Shown one piece after another: positions 23,906 to 35,624 of a stretch of 64,000 bases of DNA (within the stretch, counting starts at the first letter, position 1; every line of letters begins with the position of its first letter). Where the stretch lies: the NCBI GenBank assembly GCA_026225945.1, contig JAMJFZ010000320.1, positions 13,732,501 through 13,796,500 on the forward strand, written 5' to 3'. The translations under genes were made by a program, and so were the position numbers. The notes under the pieces were generated by a model, which was given only the letters and a program-made list of their open reading frames with translations, ran no database searches and had not been told where the DNA came from. The DNA comes from Cricetomys ansorgei. Taxonomy: Eukaryota; Chordata; Mammalia; Rodentia; Nesomyidae.

Positions 23906-24164
23906 GCTTTTCAGAAAGAAAGGCCACAGTCATAGGTAAGCTAACATAGGCATGGTCAGCAGCCACTTCAGCTGATGTGTGAAGGCTCACAAAGAGGCTA
24001 TAAAGGGTAAGGTTCCTATCATCCCATGATAGAATCGATATATTAGAAAACGGAGCGAATGACTAGGTAAACTGAGGGACTCTAGCACAGGGGAGTGGTA
24101 GCCATTAGTCACCAGCACGTGGTTGATGGCAATATTCTATCAGAAACTTACCATGAACAGTAAT

Positions 24165-24250
24165 TTTTTGTTGTACTGTGGATTGAATCTGGGGCCTCGG
24201 GTGTACCAGGCAAGCTTTCTGCCACTGAGCCCCTAAACAATTATTTTTAA
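24165..24250 (-). mobile_element. ID-type SINE
   Basis: In reverse complement this is a short tRNA-Ala-like element: CAGTGGCAGAAAGCTTGCC head and CAGATTCAATCC-type B box (GGATTGAATCTGGGGCCTCGG on plus). Short, as expected for ID. Confidence 0.65.
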
Positions 24251-24439
24251 CAATAAGAAACAATTGGATATATGCACAGGGAATTCAGCCATGTAAAAAA
24301 TACCCATCAATCAAGCGCATGGTAACACTGTGTAAGTCAGTAGAATTTTACTGTCATTAAGGATGTGTAGGTCAGATAGAAAGTCTTTTTTAGAAATCAA
24401 GTTTTTTGTTGTTATTTTTCTAGGATCTTCAGAAATGGA

Positions 24440-24612
24440 GATAAGCTGGGTGATGATGGCGCACATCTTTAATCTCAGCACTTGGAGGCAGAGGCAGGCT
24501 GATCTCTGTGAGTTCGAGACCAGCCTGGTCTACAGAATGAGTTTCAGGACAGCCAGAGCTACAACAGAGAAACCCTGTCTTGAAAAACCAAAAGAAAAAA
24601 GAAAAAAAAAAT
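24440..24612 (+). mobile_element. B1 SINE, well preserved
   Basis: AGCTGGGTGATGATGGCGCAC, AATCTCAGCACTTGGAGGCAGAGGCAGGCTGATCTCTGTGAGTTCGAGACCAGCCTGG and ACAGAGAAACCCTGTCTTGAAAAACC, with an A-rich tail of about 35 bp. Among the youngest-looking repeats in the window. Confidence 0.93.
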
Positions 24613-25254
24613 GCTCTCTCCTATCGAGTGCCAGCTCTTTCCTCCAACTGACCCAATTAACTAGCACGTGTCTATCTGTAGTGCACCTGTTGTTTCTTCC
24701 ATCAAGCGGAGATGCTTAGAGCTGTAAGACCCAGGAATCCTAAAACTGGGTGTGGCCCTCAATCCTTTCATCTGTGCTGAGCCTCAGTCCTTAGCGATTT
24801 CTCTCAATGACGTGACTATCAGATCCTCTCCTGTCTTTTGAAGGATGGCGCCCCCAGCCCACCTGACTCACCCCAGCAGCGAGAACTTGGCACTGTTGCA
24901 CTGGGAAAATGAAACTCATTGGGTGAACTGACCCAACTTCACGCACTCCTTTCTGTCAGACTTCCTCCTGTTCCTCCCCATCTTGATCACTGCAGACCCC
25001 TGGAGCTCTCTGCTCCCTGATCTCTCTCAGTCCTGACCTATCCCCTGTCACTCATAGATGACTTCTGTTCCTCCCATCTTCCTTCCCTTCTGCTCATCCC
25101 TATGTCAACACTCTTCTTGGTCTCTTTACCTCCCTCTAGTACTTTGCCTTACTTCTCAGCCCTTTATAGTGTATTGTATACTAGCAACCTCATTCCTCCA
25201 CTGCGCATAACGTCTTTTTCCAATGTACAGAAACAACATCCCATGGGTACAGAT
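24613..25254. other. No recognised feature
   Basis: Pyrimidine-rich, with no exon structure and no identified repeat. Confidence 0.4.
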
Positions 25255-25358
25255 AAGTTGCTAGCCTTGGATTAAAGCAAACCTGTGTTTGACTCTCACC
25301 CCTACCCTGAGCCTACTGCTTAATTTTCCTGTGCCTGAATTTCTTCACCGACAAAATA
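25255..25358 (+). mobile_element. MIR SINE fragment
   Basis: GTTTGACTCTCACCCCTACC...GCTTAATTTTCCTGTGCCTGAATTTCTTCACCGACAAAATAGG matches the MIR core. The following B2-type SINE adjoins it. Confidence 0.55.
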
Positions 25359-25359
25359 G

Positions 25360-25625
25360 GAGGGCATGGAGAGAGAGCAAGAGTACTTGCTGCCCTTGCA
25401 GAAGACTGAAGGCTGGTTCCAGCAGCCACATCCAGTGGCTCACAACTGCCTGTAACTCTAGCCCCATGGGATCTGAGGTCCTTTCCTGGCCTTCAAGGGG
25501 CAACAGCATGCAGTCCACAAATGCACACATGCACGCGCGCAAACACACACACACACACACACACACCCAAACAAAACAAAACACAAACACACAAAATAAT
25601 AGATAAGTAAATAAAGAAATAGAAA
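25360..25625 (+). mobile_element. B2-type SINE with (CA)n tail
   Basis: GCATGGAGAGAGAGCAAGAGTACTTGCTGCCC head, CAGTGGCTCACAACTGCCTGTAACTC, GGGATCTGAGGTCCTTTCCTGGCC body, CA run at 25542-25566 and an AAATAAATA tail. Confidence 0.75.
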
Positions 25626-25689
25626 TGGCTCTTTAATGATAAATAAAATGGCAATCAACTCTATAAGACTTTTCTAGCATTAAATGAGC

Positions 25690-26066
25690 TAATGGTCTTA
25701 GTCATTGCTCTATTGCTATGAAGAGACACCATGATTAAGGCAACTATTATGAAGGAAAGCATTTAAACAGGGTCTGTTTAAAGTTTCAGAGGTTTAGTCC
25801 ATCTTCATAGCTGGAAGCCATGGCAGCAGGTGGCAGGCGGGCAGACATGGTGCTGGAGAAGGAGCTGAGTCCTCAGGCAGCAGGAAGAGAGGGAGAGGCA
25901 CTGGGCCTTGGCATGAGCATTTCAAGCCCCAAAGCCCACCCCCAGGGACACACTCCTTCCAACAAGGCCGTACCTCCTAGTCCCTGTCAAGCAGTGCCAC
26001 TCCTTAATGATCAAGCATTCCAATATATGAGCCTATGGGAGCCATCATTATTCAAACCACTACACT
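25690..26066 (-). mobile_element. Rodent interspersed repeat, family B
   Basis: Reverse orientation: GTCTTAGTCATTGCTCTATTGC, GACATGGTGCTGGAGAAGGAGCTGAG, CAAAGCCCACCCCCAGGGACACACTCC and GAGCCATCATTATTCAAACCAC-type end. The 82-residue frame at 25820-26068 is a shadow of this repeat. Confidence 0.75.
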
Positions 26067-26971
26067 AACGTATTCACAAACATTTAGTAATGTTTGCACA
26101 CACTGTGTTCTCAACAAATACGAACTAGCGCTATTGTTATGATCACTAGTGGTTGATTGGCATTCAGTAACTATTACTGTGGTTGCCAGGTGCTTACGTT
26201 CGGTCTAGCTCAAAATTCTGAACTGAAAGGAAAGCTATTAACTTTTTTACAGAAAGTAAAAACTATTTTGCAACCTCTGCGTGTAATAAGTCTCATCTCT
26301 TTCTACCGGAAATCTACCTATGAGTCTCTTCCACATGCCTATTCTGCATGATTCTAAGCTGCACAGATGAGTTCGGTACTCACACACTGATCTGTCACTT
26401 CATACACACTCATCCGGTATGTATTCAGTCTAGCCCGACTTTGTGCCATGCGAACAAACACAGAGGTACGAATCTAGCTGGCTGGGTACTGTCACCTCCA
26501 TCGCCTCGCGGCTCTAGAAGCGATCTACACCGGGGACCTGCGTGCAGCGGACAGTCAATAATTAATGGTGGACAGGGAGTTGTATAAAAGGGCTTCTTCC
26601 CCCCGCCGTGGTTGGTTACTCAGAACAAGACAGAGGGAATAGTTTTAGCATCGTGTTTGAATCCCACCTGACAGCTTGGAAACTTATAATTCAAACCTAG
26701 GCAGGCAATTAAAGAGATACTTTTTATTTCTGTACTACATAAAATCAGACTTAGTTGTCATTGGTACCCTGTGATTGTCACTAAGAAAGTCTGGATGGAC
26801 ACCCCTTGACCTCCTTTCTCTGCTTAGTCTCTTTGTTACAACCTTTGCACAGCGATATGTGTTTTAATTAGGAAGAGGCGATGCAAGCCAAGGTAATTTG
26901 TAACAGGCACATTCAGTAAAAAGTAAAAATCTTGCATGACAAGCTCTCATATCAATGACAAAAATGGCTCC
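26067..26971. other. No firm feature
   Basis: CTCAACAAATACGAACTAGCGCTATTGTTAT (26112-26142) may be the 3' end of a MIR. Nothing else is recognised. Confidence 0.35.
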
Positions 26972-27120
26972 AAAGGCCAGACACTGTAGTATATATACCG
27001 TTAATCCCAGCACCAAGGAGGCACAGATTGGTGTTTCTCTGTGACTCTAAGGCCATCTTGGTCTACAAAAGCCAGTGAAGGCCACAGAGTGAGACACCAT
27101 CTCAAAACAAAAAATAAAGA
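26972..27120 (+). mobile_element. Diverged B1 SINE
   Basis: GGCCAGACACTGTAGTATATATACCGTTAATCCCAGCACCAAGGAGGC, AGGCCATCTTGGTCTAC and GAGTGAGACACCATCTCAAAAC with an A-rich end. Older than the copy at 24440. Confidence 0.75.
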
Positions 27121-27479
27121 AAAGTTCTACTAACACCTGAAACTTTGCTTGTCCAAGAAAGTACTTAATTGGAACAAGCTCACAAATTTCCATGTTCTAT
27201 CCAGTGTTGTTAGGTAAGTCTTCCTTCCTCTCATCAGTGGGAGACTCAAGTGGAAGACACCATCTCTTAGACTGGTAGATCCTTTGCCGCCATGATCCCA
27301 TGGTGCTGTCCTGCACACTGGCTTAATTCTTACATGTCCAATAATGACTTATATTATGGGTAGAGAGAATGATTTCTGTTTCTTCTAGCTTTGAGACTAT
27401 AAAAAACAAATTGAGATACCAAAACTCTGATTGAAATTAGCTAACCAGGAGCTGAAGCGTTACACATGATGAAGATTGC

Positions 27480-27812
27480 TGTATAAGTTTATTCTTAGTT
27501 ATGTATAAAATAATTGTTTTGTGCACTGTTGGGTGAGGGGCTGCCTAGGTCTTGGCATTTGGTATTGTCTGCAAGTGTTGGATTATTTGGGGGATGTTTG
27601 ATCGCTCAGGATCTGCATGTTTTATCAGAACACCTGAGGAGTTCTGGATCAATAAAAACACCTGAGCTCAGGTGCTCAGGGTTTCACTGTCCAGCATGAT
27701 GCTGGCCAGGATGGTGGTTCCCTTTCCTGAAGTCTGACAAGGCGTGCACCTATAAAAATGCCTCTGTCTCTTTCTTGCTGAGCCTACACAGTGGCTAACG
27801 GCTACGGGGGAT
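27480..27812 (+). mobile_element. Interspersed repeat family C, copy 1 (LTR-like)
   Basis: Aligns along about 330 bp with 56570-56910: shared GTTTTGTGC, GGGCTGCC, TTGGCA, ATTGTCTGCA, GAACACCTGAGGAG, GGATCAATAAAAAC, GATGCTC/GGTGCTCAGGGTT, GTGGTTCCCT and CTGAAGTCTG. The AATAAA and the TATAAAAATG box suggest an LTR, but no TG...CA ends are obvious. The family is unnamed here. Confidence 0.6.
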
Positions 27813-27864
27813 GCTAATGATAACAGCTCTGTTTAAATACCTCAGCTTTAAGCATTTTCTTGTA

Positions 27865-28045
27865 TCAGACCTTTTTATACATACTTAATACATTACTATT
27901 TTAATCCTCACAATGACTTGAGATGTTGTTGTTATTATTCATTGTATATATGTAGCCTTGGGCCACACCACTGTTAACACTCAAGGCTAGGATTTCAACC
28001 CTGATCTGCCAGAATCCAGAACCCATGGACACTACTGATTATGTA
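27865..28045 (+). mobile_element. MIR SINE
   Basis: ACATACTTAATACATTACTATTTTAATCCTCACAATGACTTGAGATG followed by CACTGTTAACACTCAAGGCTAGGATTTCAACCCTGATCTGCC fits the MIR 3' half. Confidence 0.65.
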
Positions 28046-28589
28046 TCTCATGAAACATGTTTTTGTGATCTGTCACTAAACACACACGGTAGTTAATTTC
28101 TATTGTCATTTTCATTAGCTTGAGAGATGCCTAGGAGATTAGTCAAACACGCTTCTGGGTGTCTTTGCAAAGGGGTTTCTAGAGATGACTGGCACGTAGG
28201 ACAGCAACTTAGGGGGAAAGATCCAGCATCAATGTAGACAATACTACTCTCATTGGCTGAGTCCCTGGATGAAGAAAGGTGGGAGGAGGAAGTAAGTCAG
28301 AATGCACAGGAGCCACATTCCTGAGCGGGCATATTTAGTGCAGATGGTAGGCCTGTGAACATCTGACTCCAGGTTCTTGAGCCCCGCAACACGAATGCAC
28401 AGTAGTGAGTGCAGGGAGCTCCCAGACTTGCCACCTCAGACTGGGCTGTTTCATAAGTTACCTTGTTCTGAGGCTTCCAGAGTCTTTGACTGAGAAGCTA
28501 CTGGGTTTTCCGGCTCTCGGGCATACACGCAGCTACTGTGGGACCATCGAGCCTCCAGTCATACAAATCAATGTAATAAATTCCTCCCT
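28046..28589. other. No recognised feature
   Basis: No exon or repeat identified. Confidence 0.4.
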
Positions 28590-28795
28590 AATCACATACA
28601 CATTCACACACATGCATATACACACACATATGCAAACCCTCATGCACATACATATCACACAAATGCACTCATACCAGACACATACATACACACACGTACA
28701 CATACATGCACAAACACACACACACACACTATATACATGCGTATCTATACATAAGCATGCACATGTGTGCATATACGCATGCACACATACACAAA
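28590..28795. repeat. Degenerate (CA)n/(CATA)n tract
   Basis: About 200 bp of CACA, CATA and CATG steps. The His/Thr-rich frame at 28405-28815 is an artefact of the repeat. Confidence 0.9.
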
Positions 28796-29156
28796 ACTTC
28801 TTTCTTTCCTTTTAGAGAGCCCAGCACTGCATCATTGCTGTCCCCAGAAGTTAAGGATCTACTGAGAGGCACAGTACAGTGTGCCCACGTTCTCCACATG
28901 TCGCTGCTTCAGACATTCTCCCTGACCAACCCTAATAAATAGCCCTTTGCCTTACGGTTCCAGCAAATGTCTTCTGGAAAGGTTCAGAAAAGGAAACATT
29001 TAGGCGTTGGGGGACATAGTTCTTAATACCCAGCTCTGGTACTGTAGCAGGACAGTGCGTATAGACCACACGTAAAGGAATGATCATGGCTTTCCAATAA
29101 ATTGCTGTTCATTCATAGGCTACAGTTTGACCCTCCCAATTCTAATATATTTCTCC

Positions 29157-29173
29157 ATTTTTTTTTTTTTTTA
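29157..29173. repeat. Poly(T) run
   Basis: T17-type run, with no SINE body recognised next to it. Confidence 0.85.
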
Positions 29174-29221
29174 GTTTTTAGCAACTAAGAAAATCAAAAT
29201 TATTATTATCGTTCTGCTGCT

Positions 29222-29305
29222 GCTGCTACCGATGAATACTGTCTACCCCTCCTCTAAAAGGCAGCTGCTACCGATGAATACTGTCTACCCCTCCTCTAAA
29301 AGGCA
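29222..29305 (+). repeat. Perfect 42-bp tandem duplication
   Basis: Two identical 42-bp units (29222-29263 and 29264-29305), each beginning GCTGCTACCGATGAATACTG. The zero divergence implies a recent duplication. It starts inside a (CTG)4 run. Confidence 0.97.
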
Positions 29306-29409
29306 GCTCTATGGGAGGAGGGTCATATTGCTTACAGAGCTCACATTCCAATGCTGATACAAGATTTTCTGACAGACAGCTCACTTAAGATATCTGATGG
29401 CCAAGTACA

Positions 29410-29569
29410 TTTGGTGGTACGAATGAAAATGGTCCCACAGGCTCAGAGGCGGTGGCACTATTAGTAGGTGTGGTCTTGTTGGAGGAAGTGTATCACTGGG
29501 GATGGGCTTTGAGGTTTCAGAAGCTCAAGTCAGACCCAGTGCTTTCCCTCTCTCTCTCTCTCTCCCTCT

Positions 29570-29602
<33 letters not shown>

Positions 29603-29850
29603 ACCCTCTCTCTCTGTCTGTCTCTCTCTCTCCCTCTGTCTCTTCCTGCTGCCTGCTGATCCAGATGTAGAACTCTCGGCTCCTTCTCCAGCACCATGTC
29701 TGCCTGTGTGCCACCATATTTCCTGCCATGATGAAAATGGACTAAACTTCTGAACTGTAAGCCAACCCTGGTGAAACTCTTATAGAGTTTCTGTGGTCAT
29801 GGTGTCTCTTCTCAGCAATAGAAACCCTAAGACAGTACAAACGTGGCCAC
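29410..29850 (+). mobile_element. Rodent interspersed repeat, family B, with (CT)n
   Basis: AGGTGTGGTCTTGTTGGAGG, GTATCACTGGGGATGGGCTTTGAGG, a CT-rich simple repeat at about 29548-29645, CTCCAGCACCATGTCTGCC, GATGAAAATGGACTAAACTTC and GTCTCTTCTCAGCAATAGAAACCC. The Ser/Leu-rich frames here are artefacts of the CT repeat. Confidence 0.8.
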
Positions 29851-30109
29851 TGCTTCACAATTGAAAAACGTAAGTTGTCAACAAACATCTGAAATATCTT
29901 TGGCCTTATTTATGATAAATATAAAATAATGACATGCTATTTTTCTTTAGTAAGACAACCATCTGGAGCAAGGTGAAATAGTAGTGTAGATGGGAGCTTT
30001 GGCAAACTGTCTCATCAGTGACTGACAGGAGAGAAAACCGGCGTCACTTCCCATCATCTATGAAAGTGAACCTACAAATTCAGAAGTGGGCAATGAATTG
30101 GAGGGCTAT

Positions 30110-30770
30110 TTCCTTGGAGAAGATACACAGATGGGTGGCAAACATATAAGACAATGTTCAGCATCGGGTATCATTAAAGAAATACACATCAAATCATGAG
30201 ATACTACTTTATACCCATCAGGGCAGCTACTGAGAAAAAAAAGAAGAAAAAGTAACACGTGTTGATAAGAACGTAGAGAAATTAGAACCCTGAACACTGT
30301 CTGCAGGTGTCTAAAGTTGTACAGATGCTGGGAAAATAAAAAAAGAGTTTGGAATCTCCTTAAATAGTTAAGCATAGACTTAGTAATTCCACTCATAAGC
30401 ATATGCTCCCGCCCACTGAAGCCAGGATTCAAATACACACAGCCATGTAAAACGACAATCAAAATGTGAATAAAGCCAAATGCCTATTACCAGATGAATG
30501 AATAAACATGTGTCGAATACAGACACAACGCAAATTAAAACAAACTAAAAAGGGACGTAACACTGATGGGGGCCACACTGTGAGTAACTTTAGAACATTA
30601 TGCTAAACTAAGCAAGTCACACGTAAAGGGGCAAGCCTGACGTAATTCCATTTATATGATGCACCTGGAATAGGCAAATCGGGACGCTGGAAGAGGAACA
30701 GAGGTTATCAGGAGTTGGGGAGGATGGTGGTGAGGAATTGGGAGTTGATTACTCATGAGTGGAGTCGCTG
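30110..30770 (+). mobile_element. Old mammalian L1M, ORF2 C-terminus and 3' UTR
   Basis: Contains ATCAAATCATGAGATACTACTTTATACCCATCAGG, TAGTAATTCCACTCATAAGCATATGC, CCAGATGAATGAATAAACA, CATTATGCTAAACTAAGCAAGTCAC and CATTTATATGATGCACCTGGAATAGGCAAATC in L1M order. Stops and indels throughout, no intact frame. Confidence 0.85.
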
Positions 30771-32407
30771 CTTGGAGCCATGGAGCAGTCTGGGAGGCAG
30801 GTAGAGATAAGAGACGCAAGGCATTTGCCCTTAGTAGCTGTCCGGTATGTCACATGACTAAAGTTATAAACTTGGCAGTGTGTTTATTTTATATATGCAC
30901 ATATATCTATACATACCTCAAGATCCATCATAGGTAAATGAGCATTAGCTATGCACACAGGGCTTGGCAAGCAAATGCATAAGACTATTCTAAGGCATTA
31001 AATACGATAAAGGAGACTTTTCACATATGAAAATTCCCTATGACATTATTGGTCAATGAGACAGCAAGTTGCATGATGTATGTGAAGTTGATTCCACTGA
31101 TGTAAAAATTCTAAGTTTGTGTATTCGTGGAGAAGATTAGAGATATTCTCCAAATGCCAACAGAGGATTTTAATGGAAAGGTGGCTATGAAGTGATTTCT
31201 TTTTAATTCTCTTCATAATTTTCTGTATCAGTTGACGTTTTCTAACAAATACTACTTTTAACCAAAGTAATATGCTATTATAAATTCATATGTGGTACTT
31301 TTTCACGTGAATTAAGGGAGTGGGGTCTTCCGTACTTGTAATTGGATACGTGCTGTGTCTGTTTCTACAGCAAAAGGGGTATCTCTGAACAACAGCATAC
31401 AGTCTCAAGCGAGGGAGGGTACGTACCTCAGTCAGTAGTTTGGGCTCTACGTTGGCAGAAAATAGAGTTTCTATTTCCGAGCAGCATGCAAGGATCATTT
31501 TCTAGAAACAGGAAGCAGGCAACAGGGTGATTCTGCTGTTATGTGAAAAGCATTCCGTATTAATTATTAACTGTTTTGTTTTTTTATCTTACATCACTCA
31601 ACCCTTACTTCCAAGCTGTGAAAGAGGGAATCAGAAGTCACCTCCTCAAGTCATCTAGGTTACAGGATTCAAGGTAGCCATAAACTATTAAGCCTGCGCT
31701 TAGTCATGAATGTCTGTTGCTATAGTATTGTTTTCCCTTGGACATTTACTGTTAAGGTGCATATTCTACAGAGGAATGACAAGCAAAATGGTTGACACCA
31801 AAATAAGGTTTGGGGAAACGACTTTTCCACTGAGACGAAATCCTTGGGGTGAAGAGATTCAGATTTCAGAGGCTCAGGGTGAGGCATTTAAGTAGGAAAG
31901 AATGGATGGCAGCTGGGAAAGATGGAAAGGGAGACGAGAGATGTGAATGGAAAGAGGCAATACCACGTGGCCAGCATCATCTGACGATGGCCTTAAACGG
32001 CCTGACCATAGGGACACGGTTGTCTTTATGCGCGGACCTCTGACCTACGAGGACCTACCCACAGGCAGAGCCGACATAACCGGATTCCCTCGTGGCCACG
32101 TAAGCTGTGGGGTAAGATGCGGAGTTGGGGAAGGCAGCCACTGGGTTAGTGCTATGAGCTGCGGAAGAGGAAGAGGAAGAGGAAGGGACTAGAGAAGGTT
32201 TAGTGCCCTGCGGGTTTTGGTTCTTGACTCCCCAGTTCTGTTTTCCATAAGGCTCACTGTGCTTTGTTTCTGGTCATCAGCTACACATGGGCTTAATTAA
32301 TACACACGCCGGTAAATGTCTCTGCCTTTCCCCTCCAAACCCATTTCACTTGAGCAAGTGCTGTTTTCCATTGCTTACAACTGAAGGGATTTTAACTACA
32401 AGATGGA
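30771..32407. other. No recognised feature
   Basis: No exon with splice sites. A short (GGAAGA)4 run is at 32162-32187. Confidence 0.4.
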
Positions 32408-32644
32408 AAGGTGGAGGTGGGGGAGGTGGCTCAGTAGCAAAGCACTTGGCTCTTCCAGAGGCCCTGGGTTCTCAGCACCTATATGGTGGCCAGCAACCAC
32501 CTGAAACTCCAGTTCCAGGGGATCTGGTATGTTTTCCCGATCTTCACAGGCACTAGGCATGCATATGGTACGCAGACATACATGCAGGCAAAACACTTAC
32601 ACACATAAAAAAAATTAAATCTTTAAAAAAAAATAAAGATTGTC
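32408..32644 (+). mobile_element. B2 SINE
   Basis: GGGGGAGGTGGCTCAGTAGCAAAGCAC, GCTCTTCCAGAGGCCCTGGGTTCTCAGCACC, ACTCCAGTTCCAGGGGATCTGG and a TTAAATCTTTAAAAAAAAATAAAG tail. The B box is damaged. Confidence 0.85.
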
Positions 32645-32790
32645 AAGCAGGGTGGTGGTCATGCACCATGCCTTTAATCCAGCACTTGGGAGGCAGAGGC
32701 AGTGGATCTCTGTAAATTCAAGGCCAACCTGGTCTACAGGGTGACAACAGAGCTACATCAGAGAAAACCTGTCTTGAAGAAAAAAAAAAA
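32645..32790 (+). mobile_element. B1 SINE inserted in the tail of a B2
   Basis: GCAGGGTGGTGGTCATGC, AATCCAGCACTTGGGAGGCAGAGGCAG, AGGCCAACCTGGTCTACAGGG and GAAAACCTGTCTTGAAG with a poly(A) tail. The flanks AAAGATTGTC (32635-32644) and AAGGATTGTC (32791-32800) look like a 9/10 target duplication, placing the insertion in the A-rich tail of the preceding B2. Confidence 0.9.
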
Positions 32791-32800
32791 AAGGATTGTC

Positions 32801-33399
32801 TGAACGAAGCTAGGCCTAGTTCACAATGTTGCCAGCATCTAGCATCTAGCCCTAAATACATTAATTTTAAAATCAAAACTGAGCAGTGACGGTTAAAAAT
32901 CTTAAAACAAAAGGTAATGATACTAGACCTTGGAAGTTCCAAACCACGTTATATCTAAGTCTTTAAAAATGCATATACGGAGAAATTATCCAATTAGAGC
33001 TTTAAAAGTATAAGAAAAGAAAAACTACAGCTAATTCTTGAACAAACATATTCAAGACATTCTGCTGGGTGCTGTGGGATACAAAGGTGAAGAAACAGAC
33101 CCAAGCCTCAGAAAATAGATTTTACTGAGAAAACCAGGCACGCGATAAAATTAAATGGCAAATCGCATCTGATTGGAGCACATGTAGCTCTGGCATATGG
33201 TAGGATCCTAGGGGCAGGAGAGCGATTTAAGGAGGGCTTACTAGAAGAGAGCTTCTGTGACCTGTGCGATGTAACAGTGGCTACAACACAGAGGAATACA
33301 GATTCCCCTCCCCCAGCAGCCATTAATTGCCTATATCCTTCAGGGAGAGATGAGGACTCCTCCTAGCTCCAAGATGGAATGCTGTCGGGTCTTGGACAG
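32801..33399. other. No firm feature
   Basis: A weak L2-like phrase (CTGCTGGGTGCTGTGGGATACAAAGGTGAAGAAACAGA, 33062-33099) is the only thing noticed. Confidence 0.35.
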
Positions 33400-33622
33400 G
33401 TGTGCAGGGAGCCACCGCTGTTTTGAGTTCATGGGTAGAACAAACGGCCATGGCATGACTGGCAGACAGCTTTTCAAAGCACCCCCTTTCACCCTCCAGC
33501 TCCTACCCCCTTCCTGCCCTCTCTTCCCTGATATTCTTGGAGCCTTGGAAGGGGTGCTACAGATGTCCCACTTGACCCTGAGTACTCACAGTCTGTCTCT
33601 CTCTTTCCCTCTCCCTCCCTCC

Positions 33623-33656
<34 letters not shown>

Positions 33657-33935
33657 AGCACTTTCACCGGCTGCCCCCACCCATGTTCATGGAGACAACC
33701 CTAATTTAAAAAAAACTCCATGAAAGTGGAAAGGGACTTATTGAGGAGAAGGAGGAGCCCAGTGGGAGGAGAAAAGTGGGACGGGATAACGGGGTAGAGA
33801 CACTGAAAGGACATCATCCACACTACATGACATTGTGTAACATAATTATATGACGTACGATTACATGAAGAATCAATGAAATCATGTGAGGATAAATTTT
33901 AGACAATGAAAACAAAACGAACAAACAAAAAAACC
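33400..33935 (+). mobile_element. Rodent interspersed repeat, family D, with (CT)n
   Basis: CATGACTGGCAGACAGC, CCTGCCCTCTCTTCCC, GGAGCCTTGGAAGGGGTGCTACAGATGTCCCAC and a CT run at 33594-33656, then a G-rich segment and an AT-rich end. I recognise the text as a common rodent repeat, possibly an L1-type 3' region, but cannot name it. Confidence 0.45.
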
Positions 33936-35624
33936 AATCGAAAAGGAGTAGAGGGATTTGAGCTGGTTGAGAATGAATAGGGAGGCTTTGAGGCAGGGGG
34001 AGGGGAGGAGGACATGAGCCAAGAGCTGTGGGATCAAGGGGATCCCATGTGGTCTTCTCTACAGCAAGGGTGGAAGTATGCGAGCTGACAAGTAGGCTGT
34101 TCATCACAAACAGCTCACATACAAGTGAGGAATCTGAATTTAAACATTAGTTTAGGAGGAGACAAAGGGAATACTGATACAGATTTGCCTTACAAATGTA
34201 GTTCTGACCACTGTTGAAAGGTGAGCTGGCCTGGGAAGCAACAAGGGAAGAACTGCCAGCCAGGAGGCTACCTACACCCTCAGAGCTTTCGGTCAGCTCC
34301 ACAGGGCTAAAGGAGATGCAGGAGAGCAGGAGGCACAGCGTCCATCTCCGCACCTGATGGCTGTCTGGGTTCTGGTCCACATTCCCACGCAAAAGGGGAA
34401 CACACTTCCATACCTAAGTTGTTCTGGTTTATTTGCATTGCTGTACCTCTCACTGGATTCTTGACTTGCTGGAGTATGTTTTCTCTATATAAGGGGTTTC
34501 AGTAGCAGCCATGATGGGTTACTACTGCCGTGATTTCATCAAGAGCCATCAGGCAAAATGGCTTTGTCTGTACCATCCATCATCCCAGTGACAGATGAAA
34601 GGAGTGCTGTTGCCTTCTACTGCCTGTCTCAACATTTTTCAAACAGGAGTCTTGCCTCAGCAATGCTGGGTTCCTCTGCTGAGAGGTAAACTACATACAC
34701 ACACAGTGAAACCGGTCAGTTTGAGTCTGGACCTTTGGACACCTCCCGCGACCTTGCTGCCACAGACTGAGTGAAAGCGTTAAGCTCAGCAGTCTTAGAC
34801 AGAGAGTGGTGGGCAGCGTGCTGCGTTTGATACCAGCCAGAGAAAGGTGAAGTGACCCTTGGCCAGGCTTTGCCCTTCTCCTTTCAAAAGAACACCGGTG
34901 GATTCTATGAGAGATGGACCTCTGAGTAACTCCAACACACTGAAGTCAATTCCCATACATAGTTGGAATCCTCATCACCTTTCACCTAACTCACTTTCCA
35001 GACTTCAAATCCCTGCTTTCTCTGTTCTCACCATGGTGATTATCCCAGACCGACCTCCAGACAGCCCTTTCCTACGAAATAAAGTGCATTCACTCAGTCA
35101 TCACCTGTGGACTGCCCCCTACCGCCCATGGAGTGGAGTGGGAGTGAGAGAATTTAAGGAGCACTCAGTGCAGGGAGGGGGTGGGGGAAACCGATTCCTC
35201 CAGTACTATGTAGTAGGTCAGAGTAATGAGCTCTTACCTCCACCCCACCCTCTCTAGCTTCACCTACACCCCTCCCCAGTGCTCTGCCACGTATGTCTTA
35301 CTGTTCCCTAAACAATTTGCAAATAATGGTTTCTCAGGAAGAATAGAGAATGCTAAAACCGGAGAGTATTTTTCTCCAAGCTTCTGCAGCCACTGTACTT
35401 CTATATTTGGGACGTTTAACATTATGTTAATTTTAATCCACTTATACTGTTCAGGAATTCCATAAATATTTGCTGAGGTAACCTTATGCACTGTGGCAAA
35501 CACACAATGAGCTTCTTGTGTCAACATAGTCTCATTCCAAATAAGATGTTTACAACTTAAAATCAGCATGGCTTGCAGATGTCTTTTCTATTTTTGTTGT
35601 TGTTGTTCCTCTGTTGGTTTGTTC
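33936..35624. other. No recognised feature
   Basis: The minus-strand frame at 34147-34392 has no flanking splice sites and no recognised homology. I see no repeat. Confidence 0.35.

Noticed and set aside
25820..26068. 82-residue plus frame with a reasonable amino-acid mix
   Set aside because: It lies entirely within a family B interspersed repeat read in reverse.
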